64,000 bases of DNA from the NCBI GenBank assembly GCA_023229425.1, contig JALNZG010000007.1:62001-126000 (forward strand), in the 5' to 3' direction. The stretch comes from Ignavibacteriaceae bacterium (lineage in GTDB: Bacteria; Bacteroidota; Ignavibacteria; Ignavibacteriales; Ignavibacteriaceae). The notes under the pieces are model-generated. The model ran no database searches, was not told the origin of the DNA, and saw only the letters and a list, made by a program, of their open reading frames with translations. The translations under genes were made by a program, and so were the position numbers. This document shows positions 8,952 through 17,975 of this stretch, piece after piece (positions within the stretch are counted from its first letter, which is position 1; every line of letters starts with the position of its first letter).

Positions 8952-10322
8952 TTAACCGAGTTTCTTCTTCCAAAGCAAGATTTGTTCTCTAACCATTTCA
9001 GGGTTTGGTGAGCCGAAAGTTTTCTTTCGTGAGAGTGCGGATGAAATATCGAAAAGCTGCAATGCGGATTCATCAAAGAGTGCGCTGATCTTATTCAACT
9101 CATCCAACGTAAGTTGGTTCAACTTGCACTTTTTTGTTTCCGCTAATTTTACAACTTCTCCAACAAGATGATGCGCTTGTCTGAATGGAACTCCTTTTAG
9201 TACAAGCCAATCAGCTAAATCTGTAGCAAGTGAAAAATCACCGTTCAACTCTTCAGTAAATCTTTCTGCATTTATTTCCATTCCGATAAACATTAGCCGC
9301 ATTACTTCAAGCGAAGTAAAATAGGTGTGAACAGAATCGAAGAGCGGTTCTTTATCTTCTTGAAAATCGCGGTTATAACTTAGCGGCAGACTTTTCATTG
9401 TTGATAGAAATCCAAACGCGTTGCCGAAAACTCTTCCACTTTTTCCGCGGATAAGTTCCGCAAGATCGGAATTTTTCTTTTGCGGCATTAAAGAGGAACC
9501 GGTAGTAACGTCATCGCTCAATCTTACAAACTTCCATTCTTGCGAAGTCCACAAAATAATTTCTTCACTCAATCGTGAAAGGTGCATCATTCCAACCGAA
9601 CATGCGTTTAGAAAATCAAGAACGAAATCTCTATCGGAAATCGCGTCAAGCGCGTTTGCGGAATTTTTCGCGAAGCCAAGCTTTTGCGCTGTACTCTTTC
9701 TATCCAGCGGAAGTGTAGAACCGGCTAAAGCGCCGCATCCAAGCGGTGAAACGTTCGCTTCATCCAAAACAAATTGCATTCTTTGTTTATCGCGCTCCAG
9801 CATTTCAACATAGGCAAGAAGATGAAACGCAAATGAGATCGGCTGCGCTCTTTGCAAATGGGTGTAACCGGGAATGATCGTTTCTGAATGTTCTTCCGCA
9901 GTTTTGATCAATTGCTTTTGAAGTTCGGTGATCGTGTTTTTTAATTGATCTGCATTCTTCTTTGTCCACAACCGTAAATCTGCAGCGACTTGATCGTTCC
10001 GGCTTCTTCCGGTGTGAAGTTTGTCGGCGGTTTCACCAATGAGTTCTTTTAAATGGGATTCAATTGCGGAGTGAATATCTTCAAATTGTGCGGGGTCGGG
10101 TTTCCAAATTTCATTTAAAAATTCATTCCGGATTTTTTCCAACCCGGAATGAATTTGTTGAGCTTCTTCTTTAGTGAGAATTCCAATTTCTGCAAGCATT
10201 GCCGAATGAGCAAGACTTACTTCAATGTCTTCTTCCATCAACGTAACATCAAATGAAAGCGATGAAGAAAACTCCAACGCTTTTTGGTTGAGCGATTTTG
10301 AAAATCTTCCGCCCCAAAGCAT
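8952..10322 (-). CDS. argH: Argininosuccinate lyase
   Basis: A 456-residue enzyme of the fumarase/aspartase superfamily that splits argininosuccinate into arginine and fumarate, the last step of arginine synthesis. The signature GSSLMPQKKNSD is at about residues 274-285, with the mobile-loop Ser. HTGRSRNDQVAADLR and TPGYTHLQRAQP-like segments are also present. The start ATG touches the last base of argG (position 10322 is shared), indicating translational coupling. Its last codons are the ones duplicated at 7721-7799; the C-terminus may therefore have been replaced when the Fic cassette arrived. Confidence 0.97.
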   Translation of the reverse strand: MLWGGRFSKSLNQKALEFSSSLSFDVTLMEEDIEVSLAHSAMLAEIGILTKEEAQQIHSGLEKIRNEFLNEIWKPDPAQFEDIHSAIESHLKELIGETADKLHTGRSRNDQVAADLRLWTKKNADQLKNTITELQKQLIKTAEEHSETIIPGYTHLQRAQPISFAFHLLAYVEMLERDKQRMQFVLDEANVSPLGCGALAGSTLPLDRKSTAQKLGFAKNSANALDAISDRDFVLDFLNACSVGMMHLSRLSEEIILWTSQEWKFVRLSDDVTTGSSLMPQKKNSDLAELIRGKSGRVFGNAFGFLSTMKSLPLSYNRDFQEDKEPLFDSVHTYFTSLEVMRLMFIGMEINAERFTEELNGDFSLATDLADWLVLKGVPFRQAHHLVGEVVKLAETKKCKLNQLTLDELNKISALFDESALQLFDISSALSRKKTFGSPNPEMVREQILLWKKKLG

Positions 10323-11560
10323 TAGTTAGCAACCTCGTGCGCCTTTACTTCGCTTGGCGTGTTCGCAGCTTTTACAAGGCTTAATGTTTTATACGGCAAT
10401 CCGTACAAAGCTAAAAATCCTTCTGCTGCTTTGTGATCAAATTTATCTTCAATGGTGTAGGTCGCCAAATCTTTATTGTAAAGACTATACTTTGAACTTC
10501 TCGAAAGGACCGTAGTAGTTCCTTTATAAAATTCTACCGTTACCGAACCGGTAATGTTTTCTTGTGTTGAATCAACAAAAGCCATTAATGCATCGAACAG
10601 AGGCGAGAACCACAATCCGTCGTAAATAAGATTTGCAACTTTGTCCGAGACTCCTTGTTTGAAACGAAATGTTTCTTTATCGAGAATAAGTTTTTCCAAT
10701 TCTTTATGAGCAGTGTGGAGAATTACCGCTGCCGGGGCTTCGTAAACTTCTCTTGATTTAATTCCGACCACTCTATTTTCGATCAAGTCCATTCTACCGA
10801 TGCCGTGTTTACCGCCGATTAAATTTAATTCTTTTACAAGATCAACGGCGGATGATTTTATACCGTTCAACGAAACAGGAACTCCTTTTTCAAATTCAAT
10901 TGAAATGGATTCTGCTTTATCGGGTGCGTCTTTTGGCGAAGTAGTAATTTGGTAAGCGTCTGCAGGAGGCTGAACTGTCGGGTCTTCCAACACGCCGCAT
11001 TCAATCGCAATTCCCCAAAGATTTTCATCGATTGAATAAGGTGAATCTTTTTTTATCTTTATCGGAATTTTATGCTCGAGCGCGTAATCGATTTCTTCTT
11101 CTCTGCTTTTGAATTCCCAAATTCTTAACGGCGCTAAAATTTTCAAGTGGGGAGCCAAAGTCTGAATACCGACTTCAAAACGAACTTGATCATTTCCTTT
11201 CCCTGTGCAGCCGTGAGCAATGGTATCAGCTCCTTCTGCTAAGGCAATATCAACCATCAGTTTTGCAAGTAATGGTCTGCCGATAGCCGTTGCCATTGGG
11301 TATTGTCCTTCATATAAAGCGCCGGCTTTCAAAGCTTTCCAAACATATTCCGTAATAAATTCTTTTTGTAAATCTAAAATATATGATTTTGAAGCGCCGG
11401 TTAATTTGGCTTTCTCTTCTAAATTTTCAAGTTCATCTTTTTGTCCAAGATTTCCGGTTACCGTAATTAACTCTGCATCATATTTATTTTTCAGCCAATG
11501 AACCATAACGGAAGTATCAAGTCCGCCCGAATAAGCAACAACAATTTTTTTATATGACAT
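10322..11560 (-). CDS. argG: Argininosuccinate synthase
   Basis: A 412-residue ATP-dependent enzyme joining citrulline and aspartate. The PP-loop motif AYSGGLDTSV is at residues 9-18, followed by AHGCTGKGNDQVRFE and SPYSIDENLWG, all typical. Length is normal. It lies 8 bases after argR and ends on the first base of argH in the arg cluster. Confidence 0.97.
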   Translation of the reverse strand: MSYKKIVVAYSGGLDTSVMVHWLKNKYDAELITVTGNLGQKDELENLEEKAKLTGASKSYILDLQKEFITEYVWKALKAGALYEGQYPMATAIGRPLLAKLMVDIALAEGADTIAHGCTGKGNDQVRFEVGIQTLAPHLKILAPLRIWEFKSREEEIDYALEHKIPIKIKKDSPYSIDENLWGIAIECGVLEDPTVQPPADAYQITTSPKDAPDKAESISIEFEKGVPVSLNGIKSSAVDLVKELNLIGGKHGIGRMDLIENRVVGIKSREVYEAPAAVILHTAHKELEKLILDKETFRFKQGVSDKVANLIYDGLWFSPLFDALMAFVDSTQENITGSVTVEFYKGTTTVLSRSSKYSLYNKDLATYTIEDKFDHKAAEGFLALYGLPYKTLSLVKAANTPSEVKAHEVAN

Positions 11561-11568
11561 TCTTTTTC

Positions 11569-12036
11569 CTACTTTATTCTTTGTGAAGGGTTTTCCGACA
11601 TTATTCTTTTGATCAACAAAATAATATTCGGAATACTGCTTTGTTTATTTGGAATGATCAACACGGTATCATCGCCGCCGATCGTTCCGATAATTTCTTC
11701 TTTGTTCCAACGGTCAATATAGTGAGCAACGCCTTGCGCTCTGCCGGCAAGCGTTCTCACAATAACAGCGGATTCATTATGATGAACCGTAAGAATTTCA
11801 AAACCGACAAGTCTCGCAATTTGTTTGCCGCTTTCCTCTGCATTTAAAATATAGCGGACACCATACTCGGTAAAAATTCTAACGACACCAAGTTCGGCAA
11901 AATCTCTGCTTAACGTTGCTTGCGTAATTTCATAACCGTCGCGCTTCAGATAAACAAGAAGGTCTTCTTGATTAGCTATGTGCTTTATCTGAAGGATTTC
12001 TTTTATCCGGTTTTGTCTTTTTAATTTTGAAGCCAT
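11569..12036 (-). CDS. argR: Arginine repressor
   Basis: A 155-residue ArgR/AhrC protein. The N-terminal winged helix contains ITQATLSRDFAELGV, the DNA-recognition helix of the family. The C-terminal oligomerisation and arginine-binding domain ends with GTIGGDDTVLIIP, where the two Asp residues contact arginine. It sits inside the cluster it should control, between argD and argG, so feedback control by arginine is expected. Confidence 0.94.
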   Translation of the reverse strand: MASKLKRQNRIKEILQIKHIANQEDLLVYLKRDGYEITQATLSRDFAELGVVRIFTEYGVRYILNAEESGKQIARLVGFEILTVHHNESAVIVRTLAGRAQGVAHYIDRWNKEEIIGTIGGDDTVLIIPNKQSSIPNIILLIKRIMSENPSQRIK

Positions 12037-12065
12037 GACGTGTTCCTCTATTTTAATTTATAAAA

Positions 12066-13259
12066 TTATTGGACCGATTGAAGCTGCTTAACTTCGGCTT
12101 TGCGAAATTTATCAACAACTTTGCTCAAAGTCAAAAGAAATAAATCAATTTCTTTTTGATTAATAACAAACGGAGGAAGCAAACGAAGCGTGTTATTCCC
12201 GGAAGTTCCGGTAACAACACCGTTTTCAAGAAGTTCTTTCATCAAATCTTTTACTTGAATGGATGCATCAAACTCAACACCGATCATTAATCCGCATCCG
12301 CGTACATCGGTAACTTTTTCTAATTGAAGATTTTTTATTCCGGTTAAAAGCGATTCTCCTAATTGCTGAATTTTATTTAAAACGTCGTCTGTCAGCAATT
12401 CCGTTACTGCCAACGCCGCCGCAAGTGAAACAGGATTTCCACCAAACGTTGAGCCATGATCGCCCGGTTGAATTACTTCCGCAACTTTTTCGGAACAAAT
12501 TACCGCGCCGAGTGGAAGTCCGTTTGCGATACCTTTTGCAATCGTAACAATATCCGGTTTAATTTCCGTCCACTGATACGCGAAATATTTTCCAGTTCTA
12601 CCGATTCCGGTTTGTACTTCATCAATAATTAAAAGAAGATCGTTCGCATCGCAAATTGCGCGCAATTTTTTCAAATAATCTTTTGAAGGAACAATAACTC
12701 CGTTTTCACCTTGAATCGGTTCAATCATAATTGCAACCGTATCGCTGTTTATCGAATCATTGATAGCGGCGATATCATCATAAGGAACATGTGTAAAACC
12801 GGGAGTGAGCGGAAAGAATCCTTGCCACAATTTATATTGCGCGGAAGCGGAAAGACTTCCCATCGTTCTTCCGTGAAATCCTCCAAGCGCAGTAATAATG
12901 GTTGATTTTCCTTTGCCGAATTTTCGAGCAAATTTTATAGCGGCTTCATTTGCTTCGGTTCCCGAATTGCAGAAAAAAACTTTAGCAAGTTTGGACTGCT
13001 CTGTTAGTTTTTGCGCAACCTGTTCTTGAAGCGATATTTCAAAAAGATTTGACGTATGCCAAATTTTATCAACTTGATCGTGCACGGCTTTAGTAAGCTG
13101 CGGATGCGCGTGTCCGAAACTTGTTACGGCGATACCGCTGAGAAAATCGAGATACTTTTTTCCTTTTGTATCAAAAAGAAATGCGCCTTCACCTTTTACA
13201 AATTCTATAGGCAAACGGTTGTAATTTTTTAAGAGCGAAGAATTATTATGCTGTTCCAT
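12066..13259 (-). CDS. argD: Acetylornithine aminotransferase
   Basis: A 397-residue class III PLP aminotransferase that converts N-acetylglutamate semialdehyde to N-acetylornithine. Visible signatures are FCNSGTEANEAAIKFARKF, GGFHGRTMGSLSA, the Asp of LLLIIDEVQTGIGRTGK and the PLP-binding Lys in TIAKGIANGLPLGA. The start overlaps the end of argB by 14 bases. Such enzymes often also serve lysine synthesis as succinyldiaminopimelate aminotransferase. Confidence 0.94.
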   Translation of the reverse strand: MEQHNNSSLLKNYNRLPIEFVKGEGAFLFDTKGKKYLDFLSGIAVTSFGHAHPQLTKAVHDQVDKIWHTSNLFEISLQEQVAQKLTEQSKLAKVFFCNSGTEANEAAIKFARKFGKGKSTIITALGGFHGRTMGSLSASAQYKLWQGFFPLTPGFTHVPYDDIAAINDSINSDTVAIMIEPIQGENGVIVPSKDYLKKLRAICDANDLLLIIDEVQTGIGRTGKYFAYQWTEIKPDIVTIAKGIANGLPLGAVICSEKVAEVIQPGDHGSTFGGNPVSLAAALAVTELLTDDVLNKIQQLGESLLTGIKNLQLEKVTDVRGCGLMIGVEFDASIQVKDLMKELLENGVVTGTSGNNTLRLLPPFVINQKEIDLFLLTLSKVVDKFRKAEVKQLQSVQ

Positions 13260-14040
13260 TGGCTGTAATCCACGTTCCTTTCATTTTTGTATTAATCCCG
13301 CCTAGCGGGATTGAGTGGGGCTGAAGTTCAACATCATCACCGATCCAAATTTTATTAATTCCTTTTTGCAGCAGTTCAAGGCAGCTTTGCATTTTGGGAA
13401 TCATCCCGCCGGTGATCTCTCCTTCAGCAATTCCGCAATCAATTTGTTTTTCATCTAAAGAATTTTTCACTACACCGTTAAGCATAACGCCGGCAACATC
13501 GGAAATGAAAAGAACGGTATCAGCCTTAATTGAAGCCGCCAAAACTTCACAGAAAACGTCAGCGTTTACATTCATCAGATTCCCTTCGTGGTCCCTGCAC
13601 ACGCTGGAAAAAACCGGGATAACTTTTTCTTTTAAAAGATTTTTCACCCAGGCAATATTTCCATTTAATTTGGGATAACCAACAAATCCCAATTTCTTGT
13701 CGAGATAATCGGCAACAAAAAGATTTCTATCTACGCCTGAAAGTCCCATCGCTTCCAAACCTTTTGCGTGCAAGTAGCCGATGATCTTCTGGTTCAATAA
13801 TCCGGCTTGCACTGCTGCAACAATGTCCATAATTTCTGCGGTTGTAACCCGCTGTCCATTCACAAATTTTACATCACAATCCATTTTGGTTGACCAATCG
13901 GAAATGGTAGTTCCGGCTCCGTGGACCAGAATAATTCCGTCATAATGTTTGTACAATTCAGAAAGCGTTTTGCTCCATTTATCATCTTGGATAAAAGCTG
14001 AAAGAGCTTTACCGCTAAGTTTTAGAATGATAGTTTTCAT
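13246..14040 (-). CDS. argB: Acetylglutamate kinase
   Basis: A 264-residue amino acid kinase that phosphorylates N-acetylglutamate. IILKLSGKAL at the N-terminus is the Gly-rich nucleotide loop and HGAGTTISDWSTKM the substrate segment; NVNADVFCEVLAASIKAD and GGMIPKMQSC follow as expected. The last 30 residues include SIPLGGIN, coded by a 19-base palindrome (13294-13312) that belongs to a repeat family seen elsewhere here. The gene overlaps argD by 14 bases. It is rather short, like other FCB ArgB proteins. Confidence 0.93.
   Translation of the reverse strand: MKTIILKLSGKALSAFIQDDKWSKTLSELYKHYDGIILVHGAGTTISDWSTKMDCDVKFVNGQRVTTAEIMDIVAAVQAGLLNQKIIGYLHAKGLEAMGLSGVDRNLFVADYLDKKLGFVGYPKLNGNIAWVKNLLKEKVIPVFSSVCRDHEGNLMNVNADVFCEVLAASIKADTVLFISDVAGVMLNGVVKNSLDEKQIDCGIAEGEITGGMIPKMQSCLELLQKGINKIWIGDDVELQPHSIPLGGINTKMKGTWITANGTA
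13294..13312. repeat. Palindrome inside argB coding sequence
   Basis: AATCCCGC, CTA, GCGGGATT: perfect 8-base arms with a 3-base spacer, lying in frame in the argB 3' part and coding for part of SIPLGGIN. Confidence 0.6.
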
Positions 14041-14069
14041 AACTTTTTAATTCCTAATTCCTAATTCTG

Positions 14070-15275
14070 TTAAGTCCTATAGTTCGCATTAATTTTAATA
14101 TAATTTTCCGAAAAATCGCAAGTCCACCAGGTGGAATCGGTTTTTCCGGCTTCTAAATTAACCGTCACCGTATATTCTTTTTTTATCAGAATTTCTTTTG
14201 CCGCTTTTTCGTCAAGCACGATATCATAATTTGGTTTCAAGATGGCAAGATCATCAAAGTAAATTGAAGCTTTTGCGGGATCAAACTCAGCTCCGCTATT
14301 GCCGGCAGCCGAAAGAATTCTTCCCCAATTCGCATCTTCTCCGCAAAAAGCAGTTTTAACTAACGGGGAATTGGAGATCGCTTTTGCAACTGCGTTTGCA
14401 TCTTCTTCCGTCTTTGCTCCTTTGATTGCAACGGTTACAAGTTTGGTCGCACCTTCACCATCAGAGACGATTGACTTTGCCATCACAATGCAAAATTTTG
14501 TAAGCGCAGCGAGAAATGTTTTATAATCTTCAGAATCTTTTTTAACCGGAACGTTCGCGGCTCCGTTAGCAAGCAGAACAACCATATCGTTGGTGCTTGT
14601 ATCGCCGTCAACAGTAATTTTATTGAATGAATTTTTTACCGCTCCACTTAAAAGTTTCTGCAAAAGATTTTTTTCAATTGAAGCATCGGTAGCAATAAAT
14701 GCCAGCATCGTTGCCATGTTCGGCATGATCATTCCGCTTCCTTTGCAAATTCCGCCGATGGTAACTTCGCCACCTGATAAATGAACCGTTTTTGCGTAAG
14801 ACTTACTTGTCAAATCGGTGGTCATGATCGCTTTAGCTGCATCGTATCCGCCGCCGTGCGTAAGAGAAGGAATAATTTCGTCAATTCCGGTTTTAATTTT
14901 TTCAATCGGAAGTTTAACACCGATAACTCCGGTTGAACTTATAAGCACTTCATCTTGTTTGAGTTTTAATTTTTTCGCGCAATATTTTTGCATTTCCAAA
15001 GCATCAGCATAACCTTGTTCGCCGGTACATGCGTTGGCGTTACCGGAATTAACCAATACCGCTTGCACGTGTGAAGATTTTTTCAATGCTTCTTTTGAAA
15101 CCAACAACGGCGCGGCTTGGACTTTGTTCAATGTAAATGTGCCTGCGGCTGTTGCAGGGTATTCGGAATAAATGAGCGCTAAATCTTTTCTTTTCTTTTT
15201 TATTCCGGCAAAAATTCCGGCGGCTTTAATTCCTTTAACCGAAGTGATCGAACCTTCTTTATGAAAATGCTGCAT
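14070..15275 (-). CDS. argJ: Ornithine acetyltransferase / amino-acid N-acetyltransferase
   Basis: ArgJ recycles the acetyl group from N-acetylornithine to glutamate. The self-cleavage site is in the segment PNMATMLAFIATDA, where Thr becomes the nucleophile and N-terminus of the beta chain; KGSGMIMPNM precedes it. AVLVNSGNANACTG near the front and FCGEDANWGRILSAAG near the end are family signatures. I place the start at the ATG at 15275 (MQHFHKEGSI), because the longer frame upstream runs through a palindrome and back into argC. This start still overlaps the argC end by 17 bases. With argJ present, no argA or argE is needed. Confidence 0.95.
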   Translation of the reverse strand: MQHFHKEGSITSVKGIKAAGIFAGIKKKRKDLALIYSEYPATAAGTFTLNKVQAAPLLVSKEALKKSSHVQAVLVNSGNANACTGEQGYADALEMQKYCAKKLKLKQDEVLISSTGVIGVKLPIEKIKTGIDEIIPSLTHGGGYDAAKAIMTTDLTSKSYAKTVHLSGGEVTIGGICKGSGMIMPNMATMLAFIATDASIEKNLLQKLLSGAVKNSFNKITVDGDTSTNDMVVLLANGAANVPVKKDSEDYKTFLAALTKFCIVMAKSIVSDGEGATKLVTVAIKGAKTEEDANAVAKAISNSPLVKTAFCGEDANWGRILSAAGNSGAEFDPAKASIYFDDLAILKPNYDIVLDEKAAKEILIKKEYTVTVNLEAGKTDSTWWTCDFSENYIKINANYRT

Positions 15276-16320
15276 GTTTAACCTCTCCCGAAAGCTTTCG
15301 GGATCGTTCCGACTTCTGCAAAATACCGAGCGATTCATCCCAGCCGTAAAGTTTGTTCATGTTCTGGATCGCTTGACCGGATGCGCCTTTAACAAGATTA
15401 TCAATGGCGGAAGTAATGACAACTTTCTTTTCTTTTACTGAAATATTAATATCACAAAAATTTGAATTGATGACCCACTTTAATTCCGGCGGCGTGTTTC
15501 TTATTCGCACAAAAGGACTTTCTCCGTACGCTTCTTTATAAAGTTTAACAAGTGATGCTTCATCAACATTATTTTTTAAATGAATAAAACTTGTTGCATA
15601 AATTCCAACCGCAACCGGAAGCAAATGGGTAGTAAACGCGAACGGAGAATGAAAACCATTCTTATATAATGTCTGTAAAATTTCCGGTTCGTGTCTGTGA
15701 GTGTTTACGCTGTACGCTTTTACGTTTCCATCCATCTCGGAGAGAAGCATTTCTGTTTTAGGCGATTTCCCCGCGCCGCTTGTTCCCGAATAAGCAGAAC
15801 AGCTTACGCTGATGATCTCTTCACCAAAATTTTTAACTAAAGGAAGCAGTGCAAGTAAAACTGCTGTGGGGTAACAGCCCGGATTTGCGATCAATTGTGC
15901 GTCGGAGTATTCGGTTTCTGAAAAATCCGCCAAACCGTAAACTTTTGATTTTAATAAATAGGAAGATGAATGCTCAAGATGGTACCATTGCATGTAGAGT
16001 TCTTCAAAATCTAACCGGTAATCTCCGCCAAGATCGATCACTTTTTTCCCTTTGCTTATCAAAGCCGGAACAAAGTTCAATGCTTCTCCGTGAGGGAGTG
16101 TTAAAAAATAAAGATCATGATCAAAAGAAACTTCTTTAGCCGGAAGAACTTTTTTGTCTTCGACCAAGCCTTCGATATCCGGAAATAAAGTGGAAAGATT
16201 TTCGTTTGCTGTTGTGTTAGCGTAAACTTCAAAATCCTTTATAAAAGGATGAGCGCTGCAAAACTGTATGAGTTTTTTTCCCGTGTAGCCGGTTCCGCCA
16301 AGTATGCCAATTGAGATCAT
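15259..16320 (-). CDS. argC: N-acetyl-gamma-glutamyl-phosphate reductase
   Basis: A 353-residue NADPH-dependent enzyme, third step of arginine synthesis. The Rossmann motif GILGGTGYTGKKL is at the N-terminus and the catalytic Cys in ANPGCYPTA. It is the first gene of the cluster argC-J-B-D-R-G-H. The final residues SRKLSG are coded by an 18-base perfect palindrome, so the last dozen residues look like a tail added by a repeat that then reads into the argJ start. Confidence 0.95.
   Translation of the reverse strand: MISIGILGGTGYTGKKLIQFCSAHPFIKDFEVYANTTANENLSTLFPDIEGLVEDKKVLPAKEVSFDHDLYFLTLPHGEALNFVPALISKGKKVIDLGGDYRLDFEELYMQWYHLEHSSSYLLKSKVYGLADFSETEYSDAQLIANPGCYPTAVLLALLPLVKNFGEEIISVSCSAYSGTSGAGKSPKTEMLLSEMDGNVKAYSVNTHRHEPEILQTLYKNGFHSPFAFTTHLLPVAVGIYATSFIHLKNNVDEASLVKLYKEAYGESPFVRIRNTPPELKWVINSNFCDINISVKEKKVVITSAIDNLVKGASGQAIQNMNKLYGWDESLGILQKSERSRKLSGEVKHAAFS
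15286..15303. repeat. Perfect 18-bp palindrome inside the argC 3' end
   Basis: TCCCGAAAGCTTTCGGGA reads the same on both strands. It lies in the last codons of argC, 11 bases before the argJ start on the minus strand. Similar TCCCGA...TCGGGA palindromes occur elsewhere in the window (45773-45788). Confidence 0.75.
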
Positions 16321-16458
16321 TATAAAGTCCTATTAAAAATTTGAAAAATATAAAAAGATGGAAATGCGCAGAGAGAAGTTATTGTCCCCTGCGGGGACGC
16401 GGAAAACTTAACGAAAATATTGGGGCTGTTGTGTTTAATTTCATCTTAAAAATTTAAT

Positions 16459-16472
16459 AGAATTTTGATTCA
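16459..16472. promoter_or_regulatory. Candidate ARG box upstream of argC
   Basis: AGAATTTTGATTCA matches the ArgR half-site pair TGAAT-N4-ATTCA at 9 of 10 defined positions. It lies about 140 bases before the argC start, and argR is in the same cluster. A single site this far upstream in AT-rich DNA could be chance. Confidence 0.35.
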
Positions 16473-16616
16473 AATCTAAGGAAGGAGCGGATATTTGTCA
16501 AGCCTAAAGAAGCATATAATTACAGAAATTTTGCAAATACTGAAACTATCCGGCAATAAGGTGAATATATATCCGAGAAATGGGTGAGGGTGGTTTTAAG
16601 GTTGGTTGAGATTATT

Positions 16617-16644
16617 GTAGAGACGTTGCGCGCAACGTCTCTAC
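16617..16644. repeat. Perfect 28-bp palindrome in the 16321-16660 gap
   Basis: GTAGAGACGTTGCG followed directly by its exact complement. It lies 16 bases past the stop of the T9SS cargo gene and may end its transcript, though no T-run follows. The rest of the 340-base gap (16321-16660) shows a small CCCCTGCGGGG hairpin near 16386 and the candidate ARG box, but no gene. Confidence 0.7.
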
Positions 16645-16660
16645 TTTAAATTCATGATTT

Positions 16661-17572
16661 TTACTTGAGCAATAACATTTTCTTAGTCGAAGTATAATCA
16701 TTTACCCGTAACTGGTAAACGTACATGCCACTTGCAAATGAACTTGCATTTAAGGTCACAGTATATTTGCCCACTTCTTTCAGCTCATTAACAAGCGTTT
16801 TAACTTCACGTCCAAGAACGTCATATATTTTTAAGGTGACACTTCCGCTTTGGAGCAACTGATATTTAATTGTTGTAACAGGATTAAATGGATTGGGATA
16901 ATTTTGGAAAAGGCTATATGAATGAATTCCTAACTCATTTTCTAAATCTGATATAATATTATATTCAATTAATTCAGCGGTCCATCTGTAATATTCTAAT
17001 GTGTTTGGGCCCTTTCTAACGATTGAATATGCTCTTATAAGACCCAAGTTTTTTAGAAAGATTAAAGTATCACTCATATAATAAAGCCCAGATCGATGTT
17101 GAACAATAGATTTGATGCTATCTTCAAACGAAAATCTTTGGAAGTTTTCACCAATAAATGAATTTGACCATCTTGTAGGTGATTTCCAGATCTCCGAATA
17201 AGAATTAGATACTATCTGATGAAGTGAATCTTTTCGCTCGGTCAGAGTAAATAAATTAGTGAAGTTATTTTGGAAAGTTAAATCATTAATAGTTGAATTA
17301 TATAAAGTATCAATCGTTCGTACTAATAAGCCCCGTTCCCTTATGCCCCAGTTTATTACAGAATCTCCTTCTTGAGAAGAGATAACCTCAAAAGTTACAT
17401 TTCCGGAATCTATAATTTCAATATCTGGAGTTAGCATCTCATAAATTATTTCTAACGATTCATATTTATATTTGAACTGATTATTAACTGTGAGTGGGAA
17501 AAAGTCGTTTTGACCAAAAATTGAGCTATTTAGAGCAAATAATATAAAACTGAATAGTAAATATATTTTCAT
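16661..17572 (-). CDS. Exported protein with T9SS type A sorting domain
   Basis: A 303-residue protein with a signal peptide (about residues 1-20, ending SIFGQ). The middle part (residues 25-215) is not recognised. The last 85 residues are a type IX secretion sorting domain: FQNYPNPFNPVTTIKYQL, then LKIYDVLGREVKTLV and a final YVYQLRVND with a Lys-rich end. It should therefore be carried across the outer membrane and anchored or released. It stands alone between argC and ispD and is AT-richer than those genes, so it looks like accessory cargo. Confidence 0.85.
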   Translation of the reverse strand: MKIYLLFSFILFALNSSIFGQNDFFPLTVNNQFKYKYESLEIIYEMLTPDIEIIDSGNVTFEVISSQEGDSVINWGIRERGLLVRTIDTLYNSTINDLTFQNNFTNLFTLTERKDSLHQIVSNSYSEIWKSPTRWSNSFIGENFQRFSFEDSIKSIVQHRSGLYYMSDTLIFLKNLGLIRAYSIVRKGPNTLEYYRWTAELIEYNIISDLENELGIHSYSLFQNYPNPFNPVTTIKYQLLQSGSVTLKIYDVLGREVKTLVNELKEVGKYTVTLNASSFASGMYVYQLRVNDYTSTKKMLLLK

Positions 17573-17781
17573 TTAAGTACTCTATTAAACATATCGCTAT
17601 TAATTATTTTATCAATACATGACGAAGAAAGAACGATATGTTTTGTAAAATTTAATGGCTCAATTGAAGAATATATAAAAGGATAGGGTAATTGATTATT
17701 TACCCAACTTGGGAATGGTTTCATATGTAACACTAACTCAGAAATAAAGCCACCTGATTTCTTGTTTATCTGTACAAACAA
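17569..17781 (-). pseudogene. 70-codon ORF, possible remnant of a longer gene
   Basis: An open frame without an ATG; the first usable start is a TTG at 17781, and a stop lies about nine codons further upstream. Its own stop overlaps the ATG of the T9SS gene (ATGA arrangement), which hints at real translational coupling. The residue pattern (ELVLHMKPFPSWVNN, then a hydrophobic strand and HIVLSSSCIDKIINS) looks like the C-terminal end of a larger protein. I do not recognise the family. It may be a truncated gene or a chance frame. Confidence 0.3.
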
Positions 17782-17848
17782 ACTTAGAAGTGTTTTTGGA
17801 GATTAGCAAGAAAATTTTGTTACAAAGATTAAATCCCGATGGGATAGT

Positions 17849-17875
17849 GTAACACAGAATAATATTCTGTGTTAC
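17849..17875. repeat. Inverted repeat downstream of ispD
   Basis: GTAACACAGAAT, AAT, ATTCTGTGTTAC: 12-base perfect arms. Located about 100 bases past the ispD stop, without a T-run; more likely an interspersed palindrome than a terminator. Confidence 0.6.
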
Positions 17876-17975
17876 GATGCAGAGTAAATACACCAGAATT
17901 GTTATAATCCCCCATTGCTTTCAACCAACTAACTGCCTTCTGCCGACTGAAGATCGCTGACCGCAGACTACTCCT

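Noticed and set aside
15276..15338. N-terminal extension of argJ
   Set aside because: It is argC sequence and a palindrome read in another frame; ArgJ homology starts after 15275.
16617..16644. Perfect palindrome as an attachment or replication site
   Set aside because: It stands alone near a gene end with no recombinase or iterons; an interspersed repeat or weak terminator is simpler.
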